Source: Sphingobacterium spiritivorum
GTDB taxonomy: Bacteria > Bacteroidota > Bacteroidia > Sphingobacteriales > Sphingobacteriaceae
Length of the DNA stretch: 64,000 nucleotides
Direction: 5' to 3'
Assembly (NCBI RefSeq): GCF_016725325.1
Contig: NZ_CP068083.1
Coordinates: 434,001-498,000, forward strand
Shown: positions 46,415 through 55,897 of the stretch, in pieces
How positions within the stretch are numbered: the stretch's first letter is position 1
Layout: the number at the start of each line of letters is the position of its first letter
The notes under the pieces: generated by a model
Told to the model about the DNA's origin: nothing
Database searches by the model: none
The model's input: the letters and a program-made list of their open reading frames with translations, nothing else
Position numbers and translations under genes: made by a program

Positions 46415-49400
46415 ATGAAAGTAAAAATGCATATGCATGCACTTTTGATTCTGGGGTTATCCTATCAACTCCAGCATCCGTTAGATTCTTTTGCAAAAGA
46501 GAGTGCAGCTATAAAGTCCTCTCCTCCTGTTTCGTCTGTTTATCAGACTACCTTAAGAGGAAAGGTTGTCAACGATAAAGGAGAAGGTATTGCCGGAGTT
46601 ACGATCAAAAACCTGAGCGCCAGCCATACGGTACAATCTTCAGCTGACGGGACATTCACCATTCAGGGAAAAGTATCCGATAAACTGTCCTTTACCTATG
46701 TAGGGTATGATGCTCTCCAGTATACGGTATCAGATACCGCTCCTATGACCATCACATTATCCAATTCCAGTGTTGTACTGGAAGACATTACCATTACAGG
46801 TTATACCAGCTATGCGAAGAAGCTTTCCAGTAATGTGGCCACTACGATACAGGCTAAAGCCATTGAACAGGTTCCTATGGCTTCTCTGGATCAGGTACTA
46901 CAGGGGCGCGTACCGGGGATGAGTGTACTGGCCAGTTCGGGACAGCCGGGAGCCAATGCCAGTGTAATTATCCGTGGTGTAGGAAGTATCAACGGAGTAA
47001 CGACTCCTCTGTATGTAGTGGATGGTATTCCTATTTCCGCATCGGAGCTCAAAAACTATAATTCCAATGATTTTGAGAACGTCACCGTTTTACGTGACGC
47101 TTCTGCGAAGTCTCTGTATGGATCAAGGGGATCAAACGGAGTTATCGTTATTACGACTAAGAAAGGAAAAGCAGGCGGATTATCCGTTAATTATACCTCC
47201 CAGTATGGAGTTTCCAAACTAACCCGTCCGAAATTCCAGATGATGAACAGTGAACAGCGTCTGCGTTTTGAGGAAGAGGTCGGACTTGAGATGGATGATG
47301 ATATCGGTCCGGGCTGGACATATTCATCCAAAAATCCTGCAAATGCCAACTGGACACCTGCCGAAGCAGCCAATGCGGGCCGTATTCTGGACAGTCTCCG
47401 CGGACTGAATGTAGACTGGAGAGATTATTTCTTCCAGACCGGAAAATTTATGGAACAACAGGCCAGTCTGAGTGGTGGAAATGAAAATGTACGCTTCTTT
47501 AACAGTGTTGGCTATTACAAACAGGATGGTGTAGCTGTACGTTCCGGTTTGGAAAGGTATACCCTCCGCAGCAATGTAGATTTTAATATGAATAAATTTT
47601 CCGGAGGGGTAAATGTAACTATTGGATATTCCAATTCCAGTTTTACAGAAGGTGTGGGCGAAAGCAGAGTCGGCTCCTCTATGGCTTCCGTATTTTATGC
47701 TCTTCCATATGAATATCCATATGCTCCTGACGGCACATTGATTCACTTCGGAAATGAAGATGATTATAATATTCTTGATCAGCGTGAAGGAAGTGCCGGC
47801 CTGGAACGTTTACTAAATTCAAGTAGTAAAAGCGAACTGTTCAGCACCAATATAGGGATGAATCTGGCTTATCAGATTACACCACAGCTAAAAGCCCATA
47901 CACGACTGGGAATTGATTACAAAAATACAGTCACACAAGACTATATTAATCCGGATTCATACTACGGATCCCGCAACCGTGCGCCTACCATTGGCGGAAA
48001 AGGTTTGTTCGGAGAAGGATATGCCCGGACTACCAGTCTTATTTCCACATCCGGACTGACTTATCAGAATACGTTTGCGGATGAGCATAATGTAGAATTT
48101 TCCGGATATTTCGAGTATTTGTATGACCGCTATCGTGCATTTGGTTATCAGGGATACGGTATCGATGGCCGGCAACCCGAAACTCCTGCAGGGGTTAACG
48201 TAAGTGCTGTCTTCTTACCTGGAATAAACGGAGGTCGCACCCGAAGCGCATTAACCTCCTTTTTAGGTGCTGGAAGATACTCCTATGCTAATAAATATTC
48301 ATTAACCGCAAGTTACCGTTATGACGGCTCTACAAAAGTAGCAAGAGAAAACCGCTGGCATGGATTTTACTCTTTAGGAGCCAACTGGAATGTAAAAGGA
48401 GAAGATTTTTTACAGGGTAGCAATCTGATACAAGGATTGAATATACGGGCAAGTTATGGTACTACAGCCAGCCAGTTTGCAAGTGATTTTCTATACTTAG
48501 CGACTTATCTGACAGACATTTCTTACGGAGGAGAAACCGCCATCCGTCCTGCCACAGCCGGAAATCCTCAATTTGACTGGGAATATGTAGATGAATTCAA
48601 TGCCGGATTTGATCTGGAGCTATTTCCAAAGAAAAGACTGAGAATTTCTGCTGACTATTATAATAAGCTCACCAGAAATATGTTTATTGACCAACCACCT
48701 TCTTTAACATCTGGGTTTGATATCCTTTCACTTAGCTCCGGAAAGATGAGAAATCGTGGTGTAGAATTCAGTGTACAGGGAGATGTCATCAATAAAGATG
48801 ACTTCGGTTTTAGTCTGGGGGTAAACGGAGCTTACAATAAGAACAAAATTTTGTTTATATCTGATGTAACCGAAGAAATGCTTGATGGAGATACCCGTAT
48901 CTTAAAAGTAGGCATGCCTTACGGTACATATTATGCTCCTGAATGGGCGGGTGTCAATCCGGATACAGGAGAACCTCAATATTACAACCGGGATGGTTCT
49001 ATTACTACAACTTATGATGAATCCTCGCAAAGTGTCACCAAGTCCGGGACGTTATACCCTTCCTTTATCGGAGGATTTACCACCGGATTACGTTGGAAAG
49101 ACCTGACATTGGATGCCTTATTCTCTTTTGTGACAAATGTACAACGCTGGAACAATGAAGATTTCTACAATGAAAATGCAGATTATATGACCAGTAATCA
49201 ATCTATACGGATGTTGGAAAACCGGTGGAAAAAAGCAGGAGATCAGGCCATCCTGCAACGTATAGATATCCCGAGACAATATACATCCAAGGATATTCAG
49301 GATGCATCCTTTCTGCGTCTTCGTAATGTCAATCTGAGTTACAATCTACCGCAGTCAGCCTTGTCTAAAATTGGTTTTGTAAAAGGAGTACGGATATTTT

Positions 49401-49528
49401 TCCAGGGACAGAATCTACTTACCTGGACATCATGGAGAGGGCTTGATCCGGAGAACAGTGAAGCCAGAGGCCGTTTCCAATATCCTGCACCCAGAACATA
49501 TACTGCTGGTTTAAATGTTAAATTCTAA
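46415..49528 (+). CDS. SusC/RagA-family TonB-dependent outer-membrane transporter
   Basis: The 1037-residue protein starts with a signal peptide, then a carboxypeptidase-like beta-sandwich (about 45-130: LRGKVVNDKGEGIAGVTIKN). The TonB-box/plug region (LEDITITGYTSYAKK, IRGVGSINGVTTPLYVVDGI) and a 22-strand barrel follow, ending in Phe (AGLNVKF). It imports bound oligomers across the outer membrane using TonB energy. There is no N-terminal STN signalling domain. It is first in an operon with susD, an isoaspartyl peptidase and a cyanophycinase, so its cargo is likely an aspartate-containing peptide rather than a glycan. Confidence 0.95.
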   Translation: MKVKMHMHALLILGLSYQLQHPLDSFAKESAAIKSSPPVSSVYQTTLRGKVVNDKGEGIAGVTIKNLSASHTVQSSADGTFTIQGKVSDKLSFTYVGYDALQYTVSDTAPMTITLSNSSVVLEDITITGYTSYAKKLSSNVATTIQAKAIEQVPMASLDQVLQGRVPGMSVLASSGQPGANASVIIRGVGSINGVTTPLYVVDGIPISASELKNYNSNDFENVTVLRDASAKSLYGSRGSNGVIVITTKKGKAGGLSVNYTSQYGVSKLTRPKFQMMNSEQRLRFEEEVGLEMDDDIGPGWTYSSKNPANANWTPAEAANAGRILDSLRGLNVDWRDYFFQTGKFMEQQASLSGGNENVRFFNSVGYYKQDGVAVRSGLERYTLRSNVDFNMNKFSGGVNVTIGYSNSSFTEGVGESRVGSSMASVFYALPYEYPYAPDGTLIHFGNEDDYNILDQREGSAGLERLLNSSSKSELFSTNIGMNLAYQITPQLKAHTRLGIDYKNTVTQDYINPDSYYGSRNRAPTIGGKGLFGEGYARTTSLISTSGLTYQNTFADEHNVEFSGYFEYLYDRYRAFGYQGYGIDGRQPETPAGVNVSAVFLPGINGGRTRSALTSFLGAGRYSYANKYSLTASYRYDGSTKVARENRWHGFYSLGANWNVKGEDFLQGSNLIQGLNIRASYGTTASQFASDFLYLATYLTDISYGGETAIRPATAGNPQFDWEYVDEFNAGFDLELFPKKRLRISADYYNKLTRNMFIDQPPSLTSGFDILSLSSGKMRNRGVEFSVQGDVINKDDFGFSLGVNGAYNKNKILFISDVTEEMLDGDTRILKVGMPYGTYYAPEWAGVNPDTGEPQYYNRDGSITTTYDESSQSVTKSGTLYPSFIGGFTTGLRWKDLTLDALFSFVTNVQRWNNEDFYNENADYMTSNQSIRMLENRWKKAGDQAILQRIDIPRQYTSKDIQDASFLRLRNVNLSYNLPQSALSKIGFVKGVRIFFQGQNLLTWTSWRGLDPENSEARGRFQYPAPRTYTAGLNVKF

Positions 49529-49532
49529 TATC

Positions 49533-50942
49533 ATGAAAAGAAATACAATGTTATTCAAAAAAATAGTTTGGACGATCATCCTTCCGGTAAGTTTACTTTC
49601 TTTTCAGGCCTGTAACGAACTGGATATCAAACCAACGGACGGTATAGATCCGGATAAAGCATTTCGCAATCTGGAAGATATAGACATGGGTATAAAAGGT
49701 GCCTATGCTGCCATAGATTATACTTTAATAGAAAATAATGTCACAGTCTCTGATGAAGCCATTATGCCGGCAGAAAACGTGGTTAGCAATACTAATGCCT
49801 ATCGCTGGCTATATACAGCCAGCAGTAGCTCTGTAACCAGTGCTTTTAGGGAATACTATATTGTCATTGACAGAACTAACCGTGTTTTAGCCGGTTTAGA
49901 GAAACTTACGAATGTAGATGAAACTGAAAAAAGACACTTTAGAGGTGAGTTACTGGCTATCCGGGCTTACGCACATCTGGAACTGTTGAGAGCTTTTTCA
50001 GGCGGGTACGAACCCGCTAATCTGGCTGTTCCTTATATGCTAGAATCCAAGATCAGCTATCCAGCACGTAATACAGTACAGGAAGTGATCAATTTTATAA
50101 AGACAGATCTGAATGAGGCTCTCAATCTCATCGGAGATGAAGCATCTGTAAGCCGGATATCCAAACCTGCTGTTTATGCAATTCTGGCACGTACCGCCTT
50201 ATACAGCAAAGACTGGCCTTTAGCGATATCTGCATCTACATCAGCAATCAATGCCAAACCTTTGGCTTCCCAACAAAACTTTGCCAGAATATGGACAGAT
50301 CAGTCAGAAGATGAAGTTATCTGGTCTTTAAAGAAGTCTGAAGCCAGTGACTCCAGAATCGGAAGTTTTCTTTTCAGAGAAGACGGAGGTATTGCTTTAT
50401 TTGCACCTTCCAATAAACTGTTAAATTTATTTGATAAGGACAATGACATCCGTTATTCGAGTTATATCACGTACGATCCTGACAGAGGAGCAGGAAAATC
50501 TCCTTACTTAATCAAAAAATATATTGGTCGTAGTTCTGATGCTCCTGGACTGACTAATATCAAACTTTTCCGCGCAGGCGAAATGTACCTGATACGTGCA
50601 GAGGCATATGCCGAAACACCAAATCAATTGTTAGGTACTGCGGATCTTAATCAGCTCCGCAAATCCAGAATTACCGGTTATACCGATCAGACATTTGCTG
50701 ATAAAGAAGCACTGATACGTGAGATCTATACCGAACGTTATAAAGAGCTTGCTTACGAAGGACACCGATTTTTTGATTTGAAACGCAGAAATCTTCCTGT
50801 ACAACGTTCAGCTCAGGATGCCGTGAATACATCAGGAGCATTAACATTAGAGTCCGGAAAAGCACAGTATAACTTCCCGATACCAGCAACAGAAATGTCA
50901 GTCAATAAAAATATGGTTCAAAATCCGAATTATTCAAATTAG
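49533..50942 (+). CDS. SusD/RagB-family surface lipoprotein
   Basis: The product has about 469 residues, starting at the ATG 49533; an earlier in-frame ATG at 49515 overlaps susC and adds six residues. The lipoprotein signal ends SFQAC, followed by NELDIKPTDGIDPDKAFRN, typical of SusD starts. TPR-like helical repeats (HFRGELLAIRAYAHLELLRA) and the family end (EIYTERYKELAYEGHRFFDLKR, NFPIPATEMSVNKNMVQNPNY) are present. It binds cargo on the cell surface as the lid of the SusC channel. It is a short member of the family, in line with a small-ligand or peptide system. Confidence 0.95.
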   Translation: MKRNTMLFKKIVWTIILPVSLLSFQACNELDIKPTDGIDPDKAFRNLEDIDMGIKGAYAAIDYTLIENNVTVSDEAIMPAENVVSNTNAYRWLYTASSSSVTSAFREYYIVIDRTNRVLAGLEKLTNVDETEKRHFRGELLAIRAYAHLELLRAFSGGYEPANLAVPYMLESKISYPARNTVQEVINFIKTDLNEALNLIGDEASVSRISKPAVYAILARTALYSKDWPLAISASTSAINAKPLASQQNFARIWTDQSEDEVIWSLKKSEASDSRIGSFLFREDGGIALFAPSNKLLNLFDKDNDIRYSSYITYDPDRGAGKSPYLIKKYIGRSSDAPGLTNIKLFRAGEMYLIRAEAYAETPNQLLGTADLNQLRKSRITGYTDQTFADKEALIREIYTERYKELAYEGHRFFDLKRRNLPVQRSAQDAVNTSGALTLESGKAQYNFPIPATEMSVNKNMVQNPNYSN

Positions 50943-50961
50943 CAGCTCAACTTACTATAAC

Positions 50962-52014
50962 ATGAAAAGAACAATAATAATCCTACTGGCGATTGGTACT
51001 ACTTTGGTTGCATTCAAAAATGCACCTGATCCACCTGTCCGAACATCAAATACGGATAAAACTTATGTTTTGGCTATTCACGGCGGAGCAGGAACTATTC
51101 TGCGATCCAATATGACTCCGGAGATGGAAAAAGCATACAAAGATGCACTGACTCTAGCCTTACAGAAAGGATATGAGCAGATCAAAAAGGGCAAGTCAAG
51201 TCTTGATGCCGTCGAACAGGCTATTCATGTTATGGAAGATTCTCCCCTCTTTAATGCCGGGAAAGGTGCTGTATTTACCAATGACGGCAAAAACGAGTTG
51301 GATGCTTCTATTATGAATGGTAAAACACTGGAAGCCGGAGCCGTAGCAGGTGTGACAACTATCAAAAATCCCATCAGCGCTGCCCGCGCAGTAATGCAAA
51401 AATCCGAACATGTCATGATGGTAGGAAAAGGTGCAGAACTTTTTGCCAGACAAGCTGGCATTGAAATCGTAGATCCTTCTTATTTCTGGACAAAAATGCG
51501 GTGGGATGCCTTGCAAAAAATCAAGAAAGAAGACAGTACCAAGGTACAACTGGATCACGATCAGAAGCAGAGCCAACGTTTGGGTATACTTAACAAAGAT
51601 TCCAAATTTGGAACTGTCGGCTGTGTAGCACTGGACAAAAGCGGAAATCTGGCAGCAGGAACTTCTACAGGAGGTATGACCAATAAGAAGTTTGGCCGAG
51701 TAGGTGATTCTCCGATCATTGGAGCCGGAACTTATGCCAACAATGCTACGGTAGCCGTATCCTGCACAGGATGGGGTGAATATTATATCCGCAATGTAGC
51801 CGCCTATACAGTCTCTGCTCTGATGGAATATAAACAGGAATCTGTCAAAGTTGCGAGTCAGACAGTAATCGATAATATTGGAAAAATGGGTGGTGACGGT
51901 GGTCTGATCGCCTTAGATAAATCGGGCAATCTTGCTATGCCTTTTAATACAGAAGGTATGTACCGTGGTATGATCACATCAGATGGTCAGATCGAAATAT
52001 ATATTTACAAATAA
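50962..52014 (+). CDS. iaaA: Exported isoaspartyl peptidase / L-asparaginase (Ntn hydrolase)
   Basis: The 350-residue type 2 asparaginase/isoaspartyl peptidase has an N-terminal hydrophobic export segment (residues 4-18), then LAIHGGAGTILR. FNAGKGAVFTNDGKNELDASIM and the autocleavage site KFG-T-VGCVALD follow, with the catalytic Thr at residue 218. GGMTNKKFGRVGDSPIIGAGTYA completes the active site. The pro-enzyme would split into alpha and beta chains. The family removes beta-linked aspartyl residues from dipeptides, including beta-Asp-Arg from cyanophycin. It lies 19 bases after susD and two bases before the cyanophycinase, and is likely periplasmic. Confidence 0.93.
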   Translation: MKRTIIILLAIGTTLVAFKNAPDPPVRTSNTDKTYVLAIHGGAGTILRSNMTPEMEKAYKDALTLALQKGYEQIKKGKSSLDAVEQAIHVMEDSPLFNAGKGAVFTNDGKNELDASIMNGKTLEAGAVAGVTTIKNPISAARAVMQKSEHVMMVGKGAELFARQAGIEIVDPSYFWTKMRWDALQKIKKEDSTKVQLDHDQKQSQRLGILNKDSKFGTVGCVALDKSGNLAAGTSTGGMTNKKFGRVGDSPIIGAGTYANNATVAVSCTGWGEYYIRNVAAYTVSALMEYKQESVKVASQTVIDNIGKMGGDGGLIALDKSGNLAMPFNTEGMYRGMITSDGQIEIYIYK

Positions 52015-52016
52015 TT

Positions 52017-52871
52017 ATGAAATTAAAATTCAAGAAAGCACTCCTGATCGTTGGTCTGGGGTGCTTATCCTTAACATCTTTTGCAAAAGAAATAAAGGAG
52101 CCCAAAGGCTCTCTGTTTATTATCGGAGGTGGTGCTAAAGATCCGCAGCTGATCCGAAGTATGGTCGATGCTGCAGCATTATCTGCCCAGGATTATATTA
52201 TGATACTGCCTATGGCCAGTACAGTGGCAGATGCTTCTGTAGCCGATATAAAAGAACAACTGCAGGAAGTAACAGATCATAAAATAACAGCAATAAATTT
52301 CTCTAAAGCTGATGCATCAGATCCCAGACTGGTAGATTCTGTAAGAAAAGCAAAACTCATCTATATAACCGGAGGCGATCAGAACAGATTCATGGCTGTG
52401 GTCGAGCAGTCTCCCTTATTTGATGCTATTCACAACGCTTATCAACAAGGGGCCTGTATTGCAGGTACAAGTGCAGGTGCTGCAATCATGAGCGATCAGA
52501 TGATTACCGGTGAGCAAGCTCAGGATTCTACTTATCGGGCTACCTTTAACCGGTTGAACAAAGATAATTTAGTCACTGCAAAAGGAATGGGACTCATCCG
52601 TACAGCTATTATTGATCAGCATTTTATTAAGAGAAGCCGTTATAACAGATTATTTTCTGCTTTAGCTGAACATCCGGATAAGATCTGTATTGGTATAGAT
52701 GAGAGCACTGCAATACTTATTCACAATAAAAAAGCAAAAGTCGTAGGGCAGTTTCAGGTTGTAGTGGCCAGCAAACCAGTAAAACTGGAGGTAAATAAAG
52801 ACGGCAGAATTATCTGGGATGATATCCGGCTCAGTATTTACGATAACGGAAAAACGTTTCCGATACAATAA
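52017..52871 (+). CDS. cphB: Exported cyanophycinase-like S51 peptidase
   Basis: The 284-residue peptidase family S51 protein has a signal peptide ending TSFAK. Family blocks are LFIIGGGAKDP, YITGGDQNRFM and the nucleophile elbow GTSAGA with Ser152. TAIIDQHFIKRSRYNRL (His for the catalytic pair and arginine-binding segment) and IGIDESTAILI follow. Cyanophycinases cut the polyaspartate backbone to release beta-Asp-Arg. Its start lies two bases after the peptidase stop, so the two are coupled. Extracellular or periplasmic S51 enzymes are known in bacteria that eat cyanophycin; whether cyanophycin itself is the substrate here is inference. Confidence 0.9.
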   Translation: MKLKFKKALLIVGLGCLSLTSFAKEIKEPKGSLFIIGGGAKDPQLIRSMVDAAALSAQDYIMILPMASTVADASVADIKEQLQEVTDHKITAINFSKADASDPRLVDSVRKAKLIYITGGDQNRFMAVVEQSPLFDAIHNAYQQGACIAGTSAGAAIMSDQMITGEQAQDSTYRATFNRLNKDNLVTAKGMGLIRTAIIDQHFIKRSRYNRLFSALAEHPDKICIGIDESTAILIHNKKAKVVGQFQVVVASKPVKLEVNKDGRIIWDDIRLSIYDNGKTFPIQ

Positions 52872-52892
52872 GACAACCGGCAGAAAGAGGAT

Positions 52893-53063
52893 TTATTTAT
52901 GTTTTTCGGCAGGTATCTCTTTGACTTCATCATCAAATAAGATCCGAACCGAAGGCGTGTAAGTATCCTCATTCTGCCCTGTTTTATGCGCCCAGAAAAA
53001 AGCACCTAAAAAGATCAATGCCACAAAAATACTGCATCCGATCAGAAAAAATATTATACTCAT
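52893..53063 (-). CDS. ccoS: cbb3 oxidase assembly protein CcoS
   Basis: The 56-residue single-span membrane protein starts MSIIFFLIGCSIFVALIFLG and continues AFFWAHKTGQNEDT then an acidic tail ending PAEKHK. This is the standard CcoS pattern: one helix, then a short soluble tail with Phe-Trp-Ala at the membrane edge. CcoS is required to load cofactors into cbb3-type cytochrome oxidase. It lies downstream of ccoI on the same strand but 438 bases away, with tandem repeats in between. Its stop is 21 bases from the convergent cphB stop, and no ccoN/ccoO follows. Confidence 0.88.
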   Translation of the reverse strand: MSIIFFLIGCSIFVALIFLGAFFWAHKTGQNEDTYTPSVRILFDDEVKEIPAEKHK

Positions 53064-53114
53064 ATCTGTATTTTTTAATACCCTACCGGGAATTGTTCCT
53101 GTTGTATCTTATTA

Positions 53115-53448
53115 AAACCTCTCTGCCCTTCGGGCATCTCTCCTTAGAAAGGAGAGAATTCTATAACAGCTCACAGCGTAACTTTATAAACTACATTAAT
53201 CCTCTAAACCTTTTCAACTTCTTATAAACCTCTCTGCCCTGCGGGCATCCTACCTTTAGGAAGGAGAGAGTTCTATAACAGCACACAGCGTAAATTTATA
53301 ATCTATATTATCCCTCTAAATCTTTTCAACTTCTTATAAACCTCTCCGCCTTGCGGGCATCTATCCTTAGAAAGGAGAGAATTCTATAACAGCACATAGC
53401 GTAACTTTATAAACTATATTAACTCTCTAAACCTTTTCAACTTCTTAT
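53115..53448. repeat. Three tandem 111-bp hairpin-bearing repeats
   Basis: Near-identical units begin at 53115, 53226 and 53338, with a truncated fourth start at 53449 (period 111-112). Each has AACCTCTCTGCCC with a GCCC-TTC-GGGC-type hairpin, then a second hairpin TCTCTCCTT / AAGGAGAGA, then a conserved AT-rich stretch ending CTTTTCAACTTCTTATA. Substitutions differ between units, but the hairpins are mostly kept. It is an intergenic repeat family of unknown type, lying between ccoI and ccoS. Confidence 0.9.
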
Positions 53449-53470
53449 AAGCCTCTTTATTCCATTGCGT

Positions 53471-53492
53471 TTGCTGGTGTCCCCACCAGCAA
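53471..53492. repeat. Perfect 9-bp hairpin after ccoI
   Basis: TTGCTGGTG / CACCAGCAA with a 4-base loop, 10 bases after the ccoI stop on the minus strand, without a T run. It may be a REP-like element or a transcript stabiliser. Confidence 0.6.
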
Positions 53493-53501
53493 TTGAAAAT
53501 G

Positions 53502-55895
53502 CTAAAGCAGTTTTTTGCGTCTGGCGTAATACCGGGTCACCAGACTTGTAAATGAAATAATAGTAACTGTACTAATAGGCATCAGGATCGCAGCAAACAA
53601 AGGTGACATTGTACCTTGTACTGCAAAGCTCAGCCCTATTATATTGTATGTCAAAGAAATCACAAAACTCATATGAATGACCTTGACAGCATCTTTTGCA
53701 AAGGAGAAAAACTTCGGTAATTTTTCAAATGCTTCTCCATCTAATATCGCATCACATCCCGGAGAAAAATTATTGATATCATCACTTACCGCAATCCCCA
53801 GATTAGCCTTTCTCAGTGCTCCTGCATCATTAAGTCCGTCACCTAACATACACACTGACTTTCCCTGATTCTGCCATTTTTCTATGGCAGACAATTTATC
53901 TACAGGGCTCTGATTGAACAGTAATACCGAACGTACCGGAAAGATAAGCTTCAAACTGTCCGAACGCCGGTCATTATCTCCTGACAGCAGATGTAATTCA
54001 TAGTTTTGTTCTAATTTATTTACCAATGAGGTTAATCCTGGTCGCCAGGATTGTTCCAATGTAAAGCAACCTTTAACTATTCCGTTGATCATCACATACA
54101 CAGCTGATCCCTTTTCTTCCTGATGTCTGATTTCCAGAAAAGATGCGCTCCCCACCATAAAAGCAAATTCACCAGTAACTGCCTGTATACCTTTTCCCGG
54201 AATTTCCGCATAATAATCTAATGGAACAGCACTACTGACACCCAGCCAGCGAACGATTTCACGGCTCAGAGGATGACTGGAATTGCGACAGACAGAGGAA
54301 AGCATTATCTGTTCATCTTTACTTAAAGATCCTTCGTAAAACAGGGAAGACTTTGTCGGAGAAGAAATAGTACCTGTTTTATCGAATACTACAGTATCTA
54401 TAGCTGCCATCTGCTCAATAGCAGCGGTATTCTTGATGTAGAATTTGTTTTTGTCAAATATACTCAAGGCCGCTGAAAGTGTGAAAGGAGAGCTTAAAGC
54501 CAGTGCGCACGGACAGGCAATAATAAGAACAGCTGTAAATGCTCCCCATGCACGACCGGCATCTCCACCTGTCAACCAGATAATCGAAGATACAAATGCT
54601 ATTAATAAAAGACCTAAAGTGAAATACTTACTGATAAACCCGATAAAAGTATCAAACTGCTTGTCGTATGCTTTAAAACTTTCATTATTCCATAGTTTCG
54701 TCAGATAACTCTGGGATACGGGTTTCACCACCTCCAGTTCGATTGCTTCCGCCATCTGTCTTCCTCCGGCATAGACCACCTCCCCCAACACTTTGCTGAC
54801 TTCCTTGGATTCGCCTGTTACAAAACTAAAATCCACAGAAGCCTGTCCTTTCAGCAGAATTGCATCTGCAGGGATAATTTCATTATTTCGAACCAAAATA
54901 CGGTCTCCAACTTTCAGATCCCCGATTGGTGCGGGTTTATCTCCTTCATTGGAAATTACAGTTACTGCTACCGGGAAATAAGAACGGTAATCCCGCTCAA
55001 ATGAGATGTGATAGTAGGTCCTTTGCTGTACCCACTTTCCGATCAGAATAAAAAACACTAAACTACATAAGGTGTCCCCAAATCCGGGACCTGAAACCGT
55101 CAGTACTTCAATAGCTGTACGTAAAAACAACACAAAAATACCCAGAGCTAGCGGAACATCCAGATTCAACCGTTTTTGTTTCAGACTTAACCAGGCAGAA
55201 CGAAAGTAATCAGATGCACTATACAGCAATACAGGAAGAGTAAACAGGAGGTTCATATATCCGAAAAAAGCAGAATAACTCTTCTCAAAAGACGCCATTC
55301 CAAAATACTCCGGGAAACTAAGCATCATGGAATTGCCAAAACAAAAGCCGGCAACTGCTATTTTCCGAACCAGATTATCCTGATTAAGTTTCTGCCCTTC
55401 TTTGACTACATCCTGAAGCGTGATCTTTGGCTCGTATCCTATATCTGTCAGCAATGTCACCATTGCCCGCAGTGATACTTCCTGATGTTTGAATTTGATC
55501 GTCGCCTGCTTCTTCATAAAATCTACCTGGGAAGAAACAATCGCAGGATTAAGTTTATACAAATGCTCGAGTAACCAGATACAGGAACTACAGTGAATCA
55601 CCGGGATATATACTGTAATAATGGCAAGCTCATCATCTTTATAATCCAGCAGTTTGGAAGCGATCTCTTCTTCATCCAGATAGCTAAGATCCACCCGTTT
55701 TGTTTTATTTACCTTTCCGGGATGCGCATTATAACGGTAATAACTTTCCAGATTATTTGAACTTAATATCTGATAAACGGTCTGACAACCCAGGCAACAA
55801 AAATCATGATCATCCAGATGAAATCCGGTCACTTCAACCTGATCGCCACAGTGAAAACACTTTTCCTTTACCTGAATATTATACTTCGTTTCCAT
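53502..55895 (-). CDS. ccoI: Copper-translocating P1B ATPase for cbb3 oxidase (CcoI)
   Basis: The 797-residue protein begins with a cysteine-rich metal-binding domain (CFHCGD, FCCLGC), then an HMA-like domain with CSSC. Eight membrane helices include the ACPCAL ion-binding motif. The P-type core has DKTGT, TGES and GDGLNDAGAL. The cysteine-rich N-terminus plus HMA domain is the CcoI/FixI arrangement, which exports copper for cbb3 oxidase assembly. It is tightly packed with hemN (two bases apart). Confidence 0.95.
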   Translation of the reverse strand: METKYNIQVKEKCFHCGDQVEVTGFHLDDHDFCCLGCQTVYQILSSNNLESYYRYNAHPGKVNKTKRVDLSYLDEEEIASKLLDYKDDELAIITVYIPVIHCSSCIWLLEHLYKLNPAIVSSQVDFMKKQATIKFKHQEVSLRAMVTLLTDIGYEPKITLQDVVKEGQKLNQDNLVRKIAVAGFCFGNSMMLSFPEYFGMASFEKSYSAFFGYMNLLFTLPVLLYSASDYFRSAWLSLKQKRLNLDVPLALGIFVLFLRTAIEVLTVSGPGFGDTLCSLVFFILIGKWVQQRTYYHISFERDYRSYFPVAVTVISNEGDKPAPIGDLKVGDRILVRNNEIIPADAILLKGQASVDFSFVTGESKEVSKVLGEVVYAGGRQMAEAIELEVVKPVSQSYLTKLWNNESFKAYDKQFDTFIGFISKYFTLGLLLIAFVSSIIWLTGGDAGRAWGAFTAVLIIACPCALALSSPFTLSAALSIFDKNKFYIKNTAAIEQMAAIDTVVFDKTGTISSPTKSSLFYEGSLSKDEQIMLSSVCRNSSHPLSREIVRWLGVSSAVPLDYYAEIPGKGIQAVTGEFAFMVGSASFLEIRHQEEKGSAVYVMINGIVKGCFTLEQSWRPGLTSLVNKLEQNYELHLLSGDNDRRSDSLKLIFPVRSVLLFNQSPVDKLSAIEKWQNQGKSVCMLGDGLNDAGALRKANLGIAVSDDINNFSPGCDAILDGEAFEKLPKFFSFAKDAVKVIHMSFVISLTYNIIGLSFAVQGTMSPLFAAILMPISTVTIISFTSLVTRYYARRKKLL

Positions 55896-55897
55896 TA

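Noticed and set aside
53018..53227. 69-codon plus-strand reading
   Set aside because: It runs antisense over ccoS and into the tandem repeats.
53115..53448. Tandem repeats as a CRISPR array
   Set aside because: The unit is 111 bp and repeated whole, with no variable spacers and no cas genes nearby.
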